A DNA stretch of 64,000 bases. Source: Nocardia fluminea (GTDB lineage: Bacteria; Actinomycetota; Actinomycetes; Mycobacteriales; Mycobacteriaceae). The stretch covers positions 178,909-242,908 of the forward strand of contig NZ_PJMW01000004.1 of assembly GCF_002846365.1 (NCBI RefSeq), written 5' to 3'. Shown here in pieces: positions 44,030 through 52,956 of the stretch (the first letter of the stretch is position 1; every line of letters begins with the position of its first letter). The notes under the pieces were generated by a model. It searched no databases. It saw only the letters and a program-made list of their open reading frames with translations, and was not told the origin of the DNA. The position numbers were made by a program, and so were the translations under genes.

Positions 44030-44445
44030 GCACACCACCGTCCGTGCTGTTCGTGTGCGTCAAGAACGGCGGTAAATCCCAGATGGCCGCCGGTTTGATG
44101 CGCGCCGTCGCCGATGATCGGGTCGAGATCCATTCCGCTGGAACCAAACCCGGCACCTCGGTCAACGCCCTGTCGGCGCAGTCGTTGCTCGAGGTCGGCG
44201 TCGACATCCGCGCCGAGGTCCCGAAACCGATCGATCCGGTGCTTCTTCGCTCGGTCGACCTGGTCGTCACGCTCGGCAGTGAAGCCCACGTCGAACCGGT
44301 CGAGGGTGTGCGAATCATCAACTGGGACACCGACGAACCCTCCGAACGCGGCATCGACGGTATCGAACGCATGCGCCTGGTCCGCGACGACATCGCCGCC
44401 CGCGTCCGACACCTGCTCGCTGAACTCGACCTCCCAGCCAACTGA
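44026..44445 (+). CDS. ArsC-like low-molecular-weight phosphatase-fold protein, P-loop Arg replaced
   Basis: The 139-residue protein has the LMW-phosphatase/ArsC fold. Its P-loop reads VCVKNGGKSQM: the nucleophile Cys is present, but the C-x5-R arginine is Lys. The conserved NWDTDEPS segment near residue 105 corresponds to the acidic loop. Because the arginine normally binds the oxyanion, activity on arsenate may be altered. The neighbouring paralogue keeps the canonical loop. The start overlaps the acr3 stop. Confidence 0.8.
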   Translation: MSTPPSVLFVCVKNGGKSQMAAGLMRAVADDRVEIHSAGTKPGTSVNALSAQSLLEVGVDIRAEVPKPIDPVLLRSVDLVVTLGSEAHVEPVEGVRIINWDTDEPSERGIDGIERMRLVRDDIAARVRHLLAELDLPAN

Positions 44446-44460
44446 AAGGCATTGCCCCAC

Positions 44461-44871
44461 ATGAGCACCAAGCCCAGCGTGTTGTTCGTCTGCGTCCACA
44501 ACGCCGGACGCTCCCAGATGGCCGCCGGATTCCTCGACCACCTCGCCGGTGACGCCATCGAGGTCCGCTCTGCGGGCAGCGCACCCGCCGAGACGATCAA
44601 CCCTGCCGCCGTCGAGGCGATGGCCGAACTCGGCATCGACATCTCCGACCAGACCCCGAAGATCCTGACCTACGACGCCGTGGAAACCTCCGACGTCGTG
44701 ATCACCATGGGCTGCGGCGACACCTGCCCGTCGTTCCCGGGCGTCAGCTACCGCGATTGGGTCCTGGAAGACCCTGCGGGCAAGGGTGTTGACTCGGTCC
44801 GGCCGATCCGCGACGAGATCAAGACCCGCGTCGAAGCCCTCGTCACGGAATTGGTGTCGACCCGAGCCTGA
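44461..44871 (+). CDS. arsC: Arsenate reductase (arsenate-mycothiol transferase type)
   Basis: The 136-residue protein has the canonical P-loop VCVHNAGRSQMAAGF (Cys-x5-Arg-Ser), TMGCGDTCPSFPGVSYRDWVLEDP and a C-terminal helix. In actinobacteria proteins of this type form an arsenate-mycothiol adduct that mycoredoxin reduces. It is the last gene of the ars operon, 15 bases after its paralogue, and a strong hairpin follows. Confidence 0.9.
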   Translation: MSTKPSVLFVCVHNAGRSQMAAGFLDHLAGDAIEVRSAGSAPAETINPAAVEAMAELGIDISDQTPKILTYDAVETSDVVITMGCGDTCPSFPGVSYRDWVLEDPAGKGVDSVRPIRDEIKTRVEALVTELVSTRA

Positions 44872-44901
44872 CCCGCGCTATCAGGCAGGATCTCCCGCCG
44901 C

Positions 44902-44935
44902 AGCCTCGCACCGACGTCGATCAGGGTGCGAGGCT
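44902..44935 (+). terminator. Terminator of the ars operon
   Basis: AGCCTCGCACC (44902-44912) and GGTGCGAGGCT (44925-44935) form a perfect 11-base-pair stem with a 12-base loop, 30 bases after arsC. Confidence 0.75.
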
Positions 44936-44984
44936 CGGGGGGCCTCGACGTCTGCGCCCAGCGATCCAGTGCATAATCGAACGT

Positions 44985-45196
44985 ATGTGCGAATCGATCC
45001 AGCTCTATCTGCGCGCCGGGCAGTGGACGGAACCGGCTCCCCGCTTCTGCCCGTCTGGGCACCGCCTGGGGCTGGTAGATCGCTCGTCACCGTGACACCG
45101 TGCCTCCGAAGCGGTGGCCATCACCGGACACATACGTGTCTCGCCTGCAACGCGACAGTCTATTGCCCGCCACTACATTTCGACTGCGAGCATTAG
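44985..45196 (+). pseudogene. Small zinc-ribbon protein, single-base frameshift
   Basis: ATG 44985 lies seven bases after CATAAT (a good -10 for a leaderless start). It reads MCESIQLYLRAGQWTEP, then PRFCPSGHRL. At the GGGG run (45068-45071) the frame breaks. Adding one G continues as GAGRSLVTVTPCLRSGGHH, then RTHTCLACNATVYCPP and a C-terminal Cys-Glu-His, giving a 70-residue Cys-rich protein. Similar small zinc-ribbon proteins (CPxGH...GGH...TCxxC) are common in actinobacteria. The gene is either a recent pseudogene or variable at the G run. Confidence 0.6.
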
Positions 45197-45289
45197 CACC
45201 GACTCGGAGGCTCCGGCGGGTTGCTCTCGCCCACGCCTTCGTAGATCTACCTCCGCCGACAAGGATCCGCGCCCGGGTAGGATTCCGGG

Positions 45290-45625
45290 TCAAGCCGCCC
45301 GAGGCGCGTACATGATGACCGCTACGCCGACCAGGCAGATCACTGCGCCGATCACGTCCCACCGGTCGGGGCGGAACCCGTCCAGCGCCATCCCCCACAG
45401 CAGCGAACCGGCAACGAACACTCCGCCGTAGGCGGCGAGGATGCGCCCGAAGTTGGCGTCGGGCTGCAACGTCGCGACGAATCCGTAAACACCCAAGGCG
45501 ATTACACCGGCACCGATCCACGCCCACCCGCGATGTTCACGCACGCCTTGCCAGACCAGCCAAGCCCCGCCTATCTCGGCGATCGCAGCCAGGACGAACA
45601 ACAGGATCGAGCGCGCCACGGTCAT
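45290..45625 (-). CDS. YnfA/UPF0060 family membrane protein
   Basis: The 111-residue protein has four transmembrane helices and family blocks [64 protein letters not shown] and [23 protein letters not shown]0060 resembles small multidrug exporters, but no substrate is assigned. It lies downstream of the MerR/MerT-like genes on the same strand. Confidence 0.9.
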   Translation of the reverse strand: MTVARSILLFVLAAIAEIGGAWLVWQGVREHRGWAWIGAGVIALGVYGFVATLQPDANFGRILAAYGGVFVAGSLLWGMALDGFRPDRWDVIGAVICLVGVAVIMYAPRAA

Positions 45626-45647
45626 GAGCAGAGCCTAAATGCTGGGT

Positions 45648-45962
45648 TCACCGCGCGGCGAGCGTGGCCGAGCAACCACACCCCGAGCTCGCGCACACCG
45701 AACCCGCTGCCTCGCCGGCGCCTCCTGTGCCGCATCCGTTGCGACGTGTGCGGGCGCGAGACCAGATCAACCCGACTACCCCGAGGCCGATCAGCGTGAA
45801 ACCGAGCGGTTCGAGCCACGACACGCTGACCAGCACAGTGCCACCGCCGAGAATCCCGGCCGCGATCAAGACCGGGGCCAGACAACACCCGATGCACAGC
45901 AGCGCTCCCGCACCGATCGGTGCCCACCAACGCCGCGACTTGGTATTCGATTCAGCAGCCAC
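45648..45962 (-). CDS. Small cysteine-rich membrane protein, MerT-like
   Basis: The 104-residue protein starts at GTG 45962 (GGAGGT seven bases upstream). It has two or three hydrophobic helices: IGAGALLCIGCCLAPVLIAAGILGGG with a Cys-Cys pair in the first helix, then WLEPLGFTLIGLGVVGLIW. The C-terminus is Cys-rich (NGCGTGGAG...VCASSGCGCS). The vicinal cysteines in helix 1 resemble mercury importer MerT. It overlaps the MerR gene by 11 bases, which supports a metal-ion function. Confidence 0.7.
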   Translation of the reverse strand: MAAESNTKSRRWWAPIGAGALLCIGCCLAPVLIAAGILGGGTVLVSVSWLEPLGFTLIGLGVVGLIWSRARTRRNGCGTGGAGEAAGSVCASSGCGCSATLAAR

Positions 45963-46407
45963 AGCCGCTACCTCCAGTGCTCGATTTCCGGACGCCGTCA
46001 TCGAAAGGGACTGGGCAGTTGGCGATTTCGCTGCATACGAGCAGGTCGTCACAACCTGCGGCGAGGGCCGCGCGTAGCGTGTCGCGCACTGCGGTCAGCT
46101 CGGCGAGCTTCGCGTCGACCTCGGCCAATTTCGCCGCCGCGCGGGCTTGCAACCCGGCATCGGCGCGACGCCGGGAGCCGAGCTGCGTGGCGGCCAGCAA
46201 TTCGGCGACCTCGTCGAGTGTGAAGCCGAGGCGCTGGGCAGCCTTGATCACCCGTAGCACACTGACGGCCTGCTCGGAGTAGAGCCGATGTCCGCCCAGG
46301 GAGCGGTTCGGCTCGGCCAGCAACCCGCGCCGCTCGTAGTAGCGCAGAGTCTGCGCGTTCACACCGGCAGCCGCGGCGAGCTCGCTGGTGCGCATTCCGG
46401 CGGTCAT
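45952..46407 (-). CDS. MerR family metal-responsive regulator
   Basis: The 151-residue protein begins MTAGMRTSELAAAAGVNAQTLRYYERRGLLAEPNRSLGGHRLYSEQAV, the MerR winged helix. A dimerisation helix and Cys positions AAGCDDLLVCSEIANCPVPF follow, like the Hg(II) ligands of MerR, plus a terminal GSGCGC. ATG 46407 overlaps the preceding stop. A MerR-type promoter with a 20-base spacer and central palindrome lies upstream of the three-gene operon, making this its autoregulator. Confidence 0.88.
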   Translation of the reverse strand: MTAGMRTSELAAAAGVNAQTLRYYERRGLLAEPNRSLGGHRLYSEQAVSVLRVIKAAQRLGFTLDEVAELLAATQLGSRRRADAGLQARAAAKLAEVDAKLAELTAVRDTLRAALAAGCDDLLVCSEIANCPVPFDDGVRKSSTGGSGCGC

Positions 46408-46748
46408 TGCCGACCTCTGTTCGCGGCCTCGACACGGGCGGCGAACGCATCGAGGACTTCGGCGTAGGCCGCAGGTGCTCCGACCTGCATCACCAAGTTC
46501 GTGCCCGCAGAGTCGAAGCCGAAGGTGAAGAACGAGCAGCAACTCGATTCCCGTGACGCGAGGTCCCGGACAACGGCTTCGACGTCCGCGACCAGTTGTA
46601 GGTCCAGCCTCGTCGGAGACAGGCGGGTGGTGCTGTGTACCGCATCGGCGAAGAACCGGTGGAACTCGGCAACCCGGATCGGTTGTTCCACAGTCGACAG
46701 GGTGCACGCGTCCGGCACCCAGTCGCTCTGAGCTGGTGAGATCCTCAT
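46404..46748 (-). CDS. Conserved protein with CCSFF motif, first gene of MerR operon
   Basis: The 114-residue soluble protein contains RVAEFHRFFADAVHSTTRLSPTRLDL and RDLASRESSCCSFFTFGFD. The adjacent cysteines before an aromatic triplet recur in small proteins encoded with MerR and MerT-like genes in actinobacteria. A role in metal or metalloid binding is inferred from that. It is followed with a 4-base overlap by the MerR gene. Confidence 0.65.
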   Translation of the reverse strand: MRISPAQSDWVPDACTLSTVEQPIRVAEFHRFFADAVHSTTRLSPTRLDLQLVADVEAVVRDLASRESSCCSFFTFGFDSAGTNLVMQVGAPAAYAEVLDAFAARVEAANRGRQ

Positions 46749-46754
46749 GAATCC

Positions 46755-46786
46755 ACGGTAAGCCTGTACCTAGGTACAGTCTGCAA
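46755..46786 (-). promoter_or_regulatory. MerR-type promoter with palindromic operator
   Basis: On the minus strand, -35 TTGCAG (46786-46781) and -10 TACCGT (46760-46755) are separated by a 20-base spacer. The perfect palindrome CTGTACCTAGGTACAG (46764-46779) fills the spacer. Overlong spacers with a central dyad are the hallmark of MerR-activated promoters. The -10 is only seven bases from the ATG 46748. Confidence 0.8.
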
Positions 46787-46914
46787 CTACTGAAACGGGA
46801 TTCGCGGCATGCACAGATCGGCGGCAGTTTCGGGATGCATCATTGGCGCCTCACACGTGACTTTCTTGCGACTGTTTCGTAATATTGCTCGAGTTCCGTT
46901 CTAGACGCTAGCTG

Positions 46915-47553
46915 GTGATTGAAACGTCCGGTCAACATCGCAGTCCTGCGGCACCCACAGGCCGCGCCTCCCTCGTTGTTTGCAGCCTCGCCGCGACTGT
47001 TCCCGCGATGATCTGGATGGCGTTACGCCCGAGCGGGTCTGAGGTGCAGCAGGTCAGCGCGATTACACCGCAGCCGCCGACGGCGATCGAGCTCGATACG
47101 CTGCCTATCTTGGCGCATGACGCGCCGGAACCGGGGTTGCCCCGGGTCGGCGCAGACGACGAAGAGGCAAAACTGTCTGCCCTCAAGGCGAAATCCCCGT
47201 GCGGAACGCAGTGGAAGGGCACCCGGCCGCATGTCGCGCAGGTCAGCAATATGGTGCAGCAGATGTTCGGGATTTCCGACATCGGTGGCGCGCAGGGGCG
47301 CTACGACGGTGATCACGGTGCCGGTCTCGCGCTCGACATCATGACGCCGAATCCGGCCCAGGGCGATGCGATCGCTGCTTTCGTGCTGGCCAACAAGGCG
47401 CGGTTCGGCGTCAACTACGTGATCTGGCAGCAGCGTTACAACGACGGCGGCGGGTGGTCGTCCATGGAGGACCGTGGCAGCCCGACCCAGAATCACTACG
47501 ACCATGTGCATGTTTCGTTCTCCTCTTCCGGGGCAGCGAATCTCATGTGCTGA
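46915..47553 (+). CDS. Exported protein with ARB_07466-like C-terminal domain
   Basis: The 212-residue protein has an N-terminal membrane anchor or signal (SLVVCSLAATVPAMIWMAL). The C-terminal domain reads KGTRPHVAQVSNMVQQMFGISDIGGAQGRYDGDHGAGLALDIM...NHYDHVHVSF. Paired His/Asp motifs (DHGAGLALD, HYDHVHVSF) match the ARB_07466-like domain, related to M15/D-Ala-D-Ala peptidase folds and typical of actinobacterial envelope proteins. It is probably a cell-wall-associated hydrolase or binder. The 3' end overlaps the convergent MFS gene by 11 bases. Confidence 0.75.
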   Translation: MIETSGQHRSPAAPTGRASLVVCSLAATVPAMIWMALRPSGSEVQQVSAITPQPPTAIELDTLPILAHDAPEPGLPRVGADDEEAKLSALKAKSPCGTQWKGTRPHVAQVSNMVQQMFGISDIGGAQGRYDGDHGAGLALDIMTPNPAQGDAIAAFVLANKARFGVNYVIWQQRYNDGGGWSSMEDRGSPTQNHYDHVHVSFSSSGAANLMC

Positions 47554-48808
47554 TCAGCGGTTCGGTGTGCGATTCGGCTCTGCCGAGTGCTCCGGATCTG
47601 TTGAGCAGGCCGAGCGCTGTCGTGGTGATCGCGCCGATCACGATGAGTCCTGCCCAAGCCAGTGCGTCGAGCCCGGCACGATGCGCAGCGCCCAGCAACG
47701 CCCCGGTACCGAGGTTGCCCAGCAGGATTCCGACTCCCACGATGGTGTTGTAGAACCCGTAATGTGTCGCCACCAACCGTCCGCCTGACAGCGCGACGAT
47801 CGTGTCCATTTCGAATGGGAAGACCGCAGCGCTGGCTACCGCCAGGATTGTCGCCGACGCCAGCAACGCGATGATCGCCACCGCGGGACCGAACCGGCCC
47901 GGGCCCGATACCAACAGCAACGGCACGAAGGCGACGGCGAGGGTGCCCACGCCGATCACCAGCCCGCGTCTGCTGCCGAAACGAGCCTCGAACCACCGTG
48001 TGATCCGAAGTTGACCCACGACAGCGACTGTCGCGTTGACGACGAACAACGCAGCCACCAACGGTGCGGCGGCACCATCGCTGATGTACTCGGCGTGCAA
48101 TGGCAACGCCAGATATACCTGAAAAGACAGAACGTAGGAGCCCGTCATCGCTACCGCGAACCAGATAAAGGCGTGGTTCGATGTGATGCTCGCCCAATCT
48201 TTCCAGACCGACGCTCGCTCGATGACGGCTTCACCGCGACCAGCCGGTAGAGCTGCCAGCTGTCCGATCGTCAGCACAGCGAAGACTCCGGCCGCCACTG
48301 CGGCGGTCACGCGGAAATCCAATGCCAGCAATGCGATACCGACCAGTGGGCCCGCCAGAATCCCTGCTTGGTAGAACACGTTGAACAACGCGAAGGCCGG
48401 AACTCTGCGTTCACCGGCCTCGGCAGCCAGATAGGCACGCACCGCCGGGTTGAACAACGCACCGGCGAATCCTGTGGCTGCGGAGGCGATCAGCAAGGCA
48501 GGCAGTGTTTCGGCGAAAACGAGCAGGCCGAAGCCCGCCGTTCGCAACAGACAGCCCGCGACGATCAGTGGTTTGTAACCGAGGCGGTCGGCGAGGGTTC
48601 CGCCGATCAGGAACATTCCCTGTTGGGAGAAGTTCCGGACCCCGAGTACCAAGCCGACCGTCCACGCGGCAAGGCCGAGAGATCCGGACAGATAGCCGGC
48701 CAGGTAGGGCATCAGCATGTAGAAGCCGAGGTTGATCGCGAACTGATTGACCATCAGCATGCGAGTGACCTTGTTGTAGCTGCCGAAGCTGCGGACGACC
48801 TCGATCAT
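47543..48808 (-). CDS. MFS transporter paired with cysteine-synthase-like enzyme
   Basis: The 421-residue protein has twelve transmembrane helices. [17 protein letters not shown] gives the MFS loop 2-3 motif, and [24 protein letters not shown] begins helix 5. ATG 48808 overlaps the stop of the PLP-enzyme gene. It most resembles drug/metabolite exporters. The pairing suggests that it exports or imports the product of the PLP enzyme, which is inference. Confidence 0.82.
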   Translation of the reverse strand: MIEVVRSFGSYNKVTRMLMVNQFAINLGFYMLMPYLAGYLSGSLGLAAWTVGLVLGVRNFSQQGMFLIGGTLADRLGYKPLIVAGCLLRTAGFGLLVFAETLPALLIASAATGFAGALFNPAVRAYLAAEAGERRVPAFALFNVFYQAGILAGPLVGIALLALDFRVTAAVAAGVFAVLTIGQLAALPAGRGEAVIERASVWKDWASITSNHAFIWFAVAMTGSYVLSFQVYLALPLHAEYISDGAAAPLVAALFVVNATVAVVGQLRITRWFEARFGSRRGLVIGVGTLAVAFVPLLLVSGPGRFGPAVAIIALLASATILAVASAAVFPFEMDTIVALSGGRLVATHYGFYNTIVGVGILLGNLGTGALLGAAHRAGLDALAWAGLIVIGAITTTALGLLNRSGALGRAESHTEPLIST

Positions 48809-49947
48809 CGCGCGCTCCACGAGAAGCTCTGCGGTTCGATCAGTTTCGGCTGACGCGGGTCGACGACGTCGGCGCAGCGAGTCCATGTTCGGACCACCTG
48901 ATCGGCAGGATGGGCGATGGTGAGCGGTTCGATCGGAGGGTTGATGTGCAGCAGCCCGTTTCGGTGACAGTAGTCGTCGTTGAAGACGGTGTCGTAGTAC
49001 CGGTGCGGGCCGTCGGGAAAGACAGCCGCGATTCGGGTATCGGCTGAGTACTGCGACGCCGCCCACCCCGCCACCAGCGCGACGGCTCCGACACTCCAGC
49101 CGCCGGTAGCGTGGTGGGTGCTCGCCAGGGCGCGGGCCGCCCAGACGGCTTCCGACGGCGCGATCCAGTGCACTTCGTCGAAGGCGTCGTAGTCGATGTT
49201 GCTGGGATAGATGCTCGAACCGAGTCCACGCATCAGGCGGGTTCCTGCCGGTTGCCCGAATATCGTCGAGGAGACGGTGTCGACCCCGATCAACTTCAGG
49301 TGCGGGTGAAACCTGCGCAGCACTCGGGAGATTCCGGCGGAGTGCCCGCCGGTGCCGACCGAGCACACCAGTACGTCGACGCGGCCCAGCTGGGCGACCA
49401 ATTCCAGTGCCATGGAGTCGTAGGCGTCGACGTTGTCGGGGTTGTTGTATTGGTCTGGGCACCATGCCGACGGGTCAGCGTCGAGAAGCTCGGCGACCCG
49501 GTCACAGCGGGCCCGCTGCCAGCCACCGTCGGGGTGTGGCTCGGTGACCAGTTCGATGTGGGTGCCGTAGGCGGCGAGCAGGCTGCGCATCAGAGGCTCC
49601 ATACCCGGGTCGGTGACCAGCGTGACCGGGTGCTTGAAGAAGGTTCCCGCGAGCGCCAATCCCAATCCGAGTGTGCCGCTGGTGGACTCGATGATCCGAG
49701 CGCCGGGTTGGAGATCGCCGCGAGCGCGGGCGCGCTCGACCATGTGCAGGCCGGGGCGATCTTTCATTCCGCCGGGATTGGCTCCTTCGAGTTTCGCCCA
49801 GAACCCGCGGCCGCGTGGGGCCAGCGGTGCGCCGACCCACAACACCGGGGTGTTGCCGACCAATGCATCGGGGCGAAGGCACCTTGCCCCGGTGGTGAGC
49901 AGGTTAGCGGGGGTGATTCGCAATTCGTCGAGCAAAGCGTCGTCCAT
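48805..49947 (-). CDS. PLP-dependent cysteine synthase family enzyme
   Basis: The 380-residue protein has fold-type II PLP features: [30 protein letters not shown] with the Schiff-base lysine, [15 protein letters not shown], and a glycine-rich phosphate loop [10 protein letters not shown]. It resembles cysteine synthase/cystathionine beta-synthase or SbnA-type enzymes that make non-protein amino acids by beta-replacement. The C-terminal ~80 residues extend beyond classical CysK. It is coupled to an MFS gene, suggesting a made-and-exported small molecule. The exact reaction is unknown. Confidence 0.82.
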   Translation of the reverse strand: MDDALLDELRITPANLLTTGARCLRPDALVGNTPVLWVGAPLAPRGRGFWAKLEGANPGGMKDRPGLHMVERARARGDLQPGARIIESTSGTLGLGLALAGTFFKHPVTLVTDPGMEPLMRSLLAAYGTHIELVTEPHPDGGWQRARCDRVAELLDADPSAWCPDQYNNPDNVDAYDSMALELVAQLGRVDVLVCSVGTGGHSAGISRVLRRFHPHLKLIGVDTVSSTIFGQPAGTRLMRGLGSSIYPSNIDYDAFDEVHWIAPSEAVWAARALASTHHATGGWSVGAVALVAGWAASQYSADTRIAAVFPDGPHRYYDTVFNDDYCHRNGLLHINPPIEPLTIAHPADQVVRTWTRCADVVDPRQPKLIEPQSFSWSAR

Positions 49948-49994
49948 GAAGATTCCGTTCTGTTCGCCAAGCGCTGGATCAGGCCGCGACCACC

Positions 49995-50019
49995 GGCCGA
50001 CACCGTGTAGGCGTCGGCC
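49995..50019 (-). terminator. Hairpin after LpqS-like gene
   Basis: GGCCGAC (49995-50001) and GTCGGCC (50013-50019) form a perfect stem just past the LpqS-like stop on the minus strand, ahead of the cysteine-synthase gene. Confidence 0.5.
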
Positions 50020-50032
50020 TGGCGCTTGCCCG

Positions 50033-50509
50033 TCAGCGACGGCAAATACAGTTCCGGAGGAGACGTTCGGCTCCGCTGTCGGTCCGGACCGCGCTCGATT
50101 GTGGTGGTCCGCGCAGCCGCGATATCGGCGCAGAGTCTGCGTCGAACAACGGATCGGCGGCGACGGCGCTCGCGTTGCCGGTCTCGTCGGTTCGGGTCAG
50201 GATCGCTTCGACCCGGAGGCCTTCGTGCGGACACCGCGTTGCGCCGTCGAGGTCGGTGTGACTGCAATCAGTGGCGGTGACCGTACCGTCGGCTCGGTTC
50301 GACAGCGCGGCTGCGTGGTGATGTGGGGTGGATATCGGGTCACGGTTTTCGAGCAGTCTGCAGTCGGCGATCCCCAGGGCCAGGACGAGACCGGCGAGGA
50401 ACAGCACAGCGCCGCACCACACGCTCGGGACGCGCACCCTGTGCCACACGGCAGCCGATCGTACGCCGCGGTGATCTTGAAGACGCCAGACGCATTGTCG
50501 CGGCGGCAT
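50033..50509 (-). CDS. LpqS-like copper-associated membrane or exported protein
   Basis: The 158-residue frame has a hydrophobic segment ([21 protein letters not shown]) followed by His/Cys-rich stretches ([28 protein letters not shown]). The C-terminus [26 protein letters not shown] strongly recalls the end of mycobacterial LpqS, a copper-induced protein of the RicR regulon. That resemblance is from memory of the LpqS pattern. The start is uncertain: ATG 50509 is used, but a GTG at 50449 would remove 20 residues. Neighbouring CopC, BlaI and multicopper oxidase genes support a copper role. Confidence 0.65.
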   Translation of the reverse strand: MPPRQCVWRLQDHRGVRSAAVWHRVRVPSVWCGAVLFLAGLVLALGIADCRLLENRDPISTPHHHAAALSNRADGTVTATDCSHTDLDGATRCPHEGLRVEAILTRTDETGNASAVAADPLFDADSAPISRLRGPPQSSAVRTDSGAERLLRNCICRR

Positions 50510-50537
50510 GCCGTGCCCACACTCCTCACTAGGGTGT

Positions 50538-50572
50538 GCCCGGCCCGCAGACCGATGGACTGCGGACCGGGC
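50538..50572 (-). terminator. Terminator of SulP-carbonic anhydrase gene
   Basis: GCCCGG-C-CCGCAG (50538-50550) pairs with CTGCGG-A-CCGGGC (50560-50572) around a nine-base loop, 16 bases beyond the stop. Confidence 0.7.
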
Positions 50573-50587
50573 CGAGGTGACGCTCGG

Positions 50588-52858
50588 TCAGACGGGCACG
50601 GCGTCCGAGATGAGTTCGTCGTGGTGGGCGGTGACGGTGTCGGACCCGACGTGCCACACGGTGGCGGTCGCGATATCGAAGAACAAGCCCGCGATATGAA
50701 CCTCGCCGGTGGCTGACGCAGCGGCGATGACCGGGTGCCTGCGTGCGGTCTCGACCTGGATCGCGACGTTGACCATGCTCAGCTGGTCGCGTGCGTCGAA
50801 CCCGGCGGCAGCGGCAGCGGCCGCGACCGGGTGTCCGGACAGGTAGGCAACCCGACTGGGTTCGGCGTGGTCGAGCCACTCGCGAATGCTCGGTGACACC
50901 GCGGCGTCGCCCAGCAACGCGCCCATCGCGCCACAGCCGGAGTGGCCGCAGATGATCACCGAGGACACCGCGAGCTCTTCCACCGCGAAAGCCAATGCGG
51001 CTTCGGCGGAGGGATCGACATTGTCGGCGGGTATCAAGTTGCCGACATTACGAACGGTGAACAGGTCCCCCGGACCGCTGTGGGTGATGACGTTGGGTAC
51101 CACTCGCGAATCTGCACAGGTCAGGAACAGCGATGTCGGGGCCTGACCGTCTCGCAGGTCATTGAGATGGGCGCGAACCATGGGGGCGTGACGGCGGTGA
51201 TAGCGCGAGATTCCGTCGAGGATCGGCCGCAGCGCGCCGACAGGCGGCAATGCCGCAGGGTCGGTGTCGGTGTTCTGCCACGCCTTCCACGGCTCCAAAC
51301 CCCGTGCCTGCGCAGACGATCCGCGCTGCGGGGGGCCAAGGGTCGTGGCCGAGAGTCTGTCCGAGCCGAGTTCGTCGATGAGGATGGTACCGCCGGTTTC
51401 GCGGTGGCGGCGTTCCCATTCGTGGAGTACTTCCGTCGCCGCGTGATCGATGAAGTCGACGGTCAGTTCAACGGTCACATCGGTGCCCGCGGGTACGGAG
51501 TCCAGTGCGCTCGAAAGCTTCGGCAGTGAAAGGAAGCTGCATGTTCCTTCGATGACAACACGCCAGCGACGTGAATCCGAGTCGCCCACCGGCTCGGCGT
51601 GGATGTCGGCGCGGGCGGCACGCCAGACGACAAGGGCGATCGCGACGACCAGACCGACGAGGACGCCCTCGAGCAGGTTGAGGAACATCACCCCGGCCAC
51701 GGTGATCAGATAGACCCACAAGTCGCCGGTACGGTGCGCAAGACGAATGTGGGCGAGTTTGACCAGCTGGATGCCGATGACGATCAGCAGTCCGGCGAGT
51801 GCAGCCTTGGGGATCTGCTGCACGACCCCGGCCAGCAGCACCGAGAACAACAGAACCCACACACCGTGCAGGATCGTCGATGCCTTGGACTTCGCACCGG
51901 CGGCGACATTGGTCGCGCTGCGCACGATGACACCGGTGATCGGCAGGCCGCCGAGCATCCCGGAGGCGATATTCGCGGTGCCCTGACCGACGAGTTCCCG
52001 GTTCAGATCAGTGCGCGCACCGGAGTGCATCTTGTCCACTGCCACTGCGGAGAGCAGACTCTCCACACTCGCGATCAACGCCACGGTCAACACACCGGTC
52101 GCAACCGCAAGCCACTTGCCATCGGGCAAGGTCGGCAGGGCGATCGCGTCGAACAACGACCCGTTCATCACGATCCGCTCGACACCCAGCGGCGCCACCA
52201 ACGAAACGATCGTCGCGGCGACCACAGCGACCAACGCACCGGGAACGCGTCCCAGCGCGCCGGGCACCTTCTTCCAGAACAGCAGCGTCACGATGACGAT
52301 GAGGCCGATCACCACGTCGCCCCAGTGCAGGCGCGTCAACTGCGCGGGCAGCTGACTGAGGTTCTGCCACACCGAGCTTCGCGACGTTCCACCGAGCAGG
52401 ACATGCACCTGCTGGAGTGCGATCGTGATACCGATGCCGGCGAGCATCGCGTGGACGACCACCGGGGAAATGGCCAACGCGGCACGGGCGACTCGGCTGA
52501 GGCCGAACAGGATTTGCAGCACGCCCGCGGCGACCGTGATCGCGCAAGTGACCTGCCAACCGAACTCGGCGACCAGCTCGGCGACGACAACAGTCAAGCC
52601 CGCGGCGGGACCGCTGGCGAGCATGGGAGAACCGCCCACGGCACCGGCGACGATGCCGCCGATAACGGCCGCGATCAAACCGGCCATGATCGGCGCGTCG
52701 GAAGCGATGGCGATGCCGAGGGACAACGGCAAAGCGACCAGGAACACCACCACAGAGGCGGGCAGATCATGGCGCAGCACGCCACGGAGGCGTTCACCGA
52801 GTGGGGATGGTGATCCTTGTGAGTCGCCAGCGCTCTCGGGCGCCGCGGCCTGGGTCAT
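50588..52858 (-). CDS. SulP anion transporter fused to beta-carbonic anhydrase
   Basis: The 756-residue protein has a SulP/SLC26 membrane domain (about 25-420, HDLPASVVVFLVALPLSLGIAIAS at the start). A STAS domain follows (about 440-530, DVTVELTVDFIDHAATEVLHEWER), then a C-terminal beta-carbonic anhydrase (about 560-756, FLTCADSRVVPNVI and CGHSGCGAMGALLGD with the Cys-Asp-His-Cys zinc ligands). Such fusions (for example Rv3273-like) probably couple bicarbonate or sulfate movement to CO2 hydration. ATG 52858 is followed by MTQAAAPESAG. Palindromic motifs lie within 150 bases upstream. Confidence 0.9.
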   Translation of the reverse strand: MTQAAAPESAGDSQGSPSPLGERLRGVLRHDLPASVVVFLVALPLSLGIAIASDAPIMAGLIAAVIGGIVAGAVGGSPMLASGPAAGLTVVVAELVAEFGWQVTCAITVAAGVLQILFGLSRVARAALAISPVVVHAMLAGIGITIALQQVHVLLGGTSRSSVWQNLSQLPAQLTRLHWGDVVIGLIVIVTLLFWKKVPGALGRVPGALVAVVAATIVSLVAPLGVERIVMNGSLFDAIALPTLPDGKWLAVATGVLTVALIASVESLLSAVAVDKMHSGARTDLNRELVGQGTANIASGMLGGLPITGVIVRSATNVAAGAKSKASTILHGVWVLLFSVLLAGVVQQIPKAALAGLLIVIGIQLVKLAHIRLAHRTGDLWVYLITVAGVMFLNLLEGVLVGLVVAIALVVWRAARADIHAEPVGDSDSRRWRVVIEGTCSFLSLPKLSSALDSVPAGTDVTVELTVDFIDHAATEVLHEWERRHRETGGTILIDELGSDRLSATTLGPPQRGSSAQARGLEPWKAWQNTDTDPAALPPVGALRPILDGISRYHRRHAPMVRAHLNDLRDGQAPTSLFLTCADSRVVPNVITHSGPGDLFTVRNVGNLIPADNVDPSAEAALAFAVEELAVSSVIICGHSGCGAMGALLGDAAVSPSIREWLDHAEPSRVAYLSGHPVAAAAAAAGFDARDQLSMVNVAIQVETARRHPVIAAASATGEVHIAGLFFDIATATVWHVGSDTVTAHHDELISDAVPV

Positions 52859-52956
52859 GATTGTTTCCTCCGCCGGTCGGTCTTGGCCGTCGACGGTCTG
52901 CCGTCGACGGGTCGGAGCTAGGTGCGGATCGGTACGCACCGATCGCTTCCGCGAGG

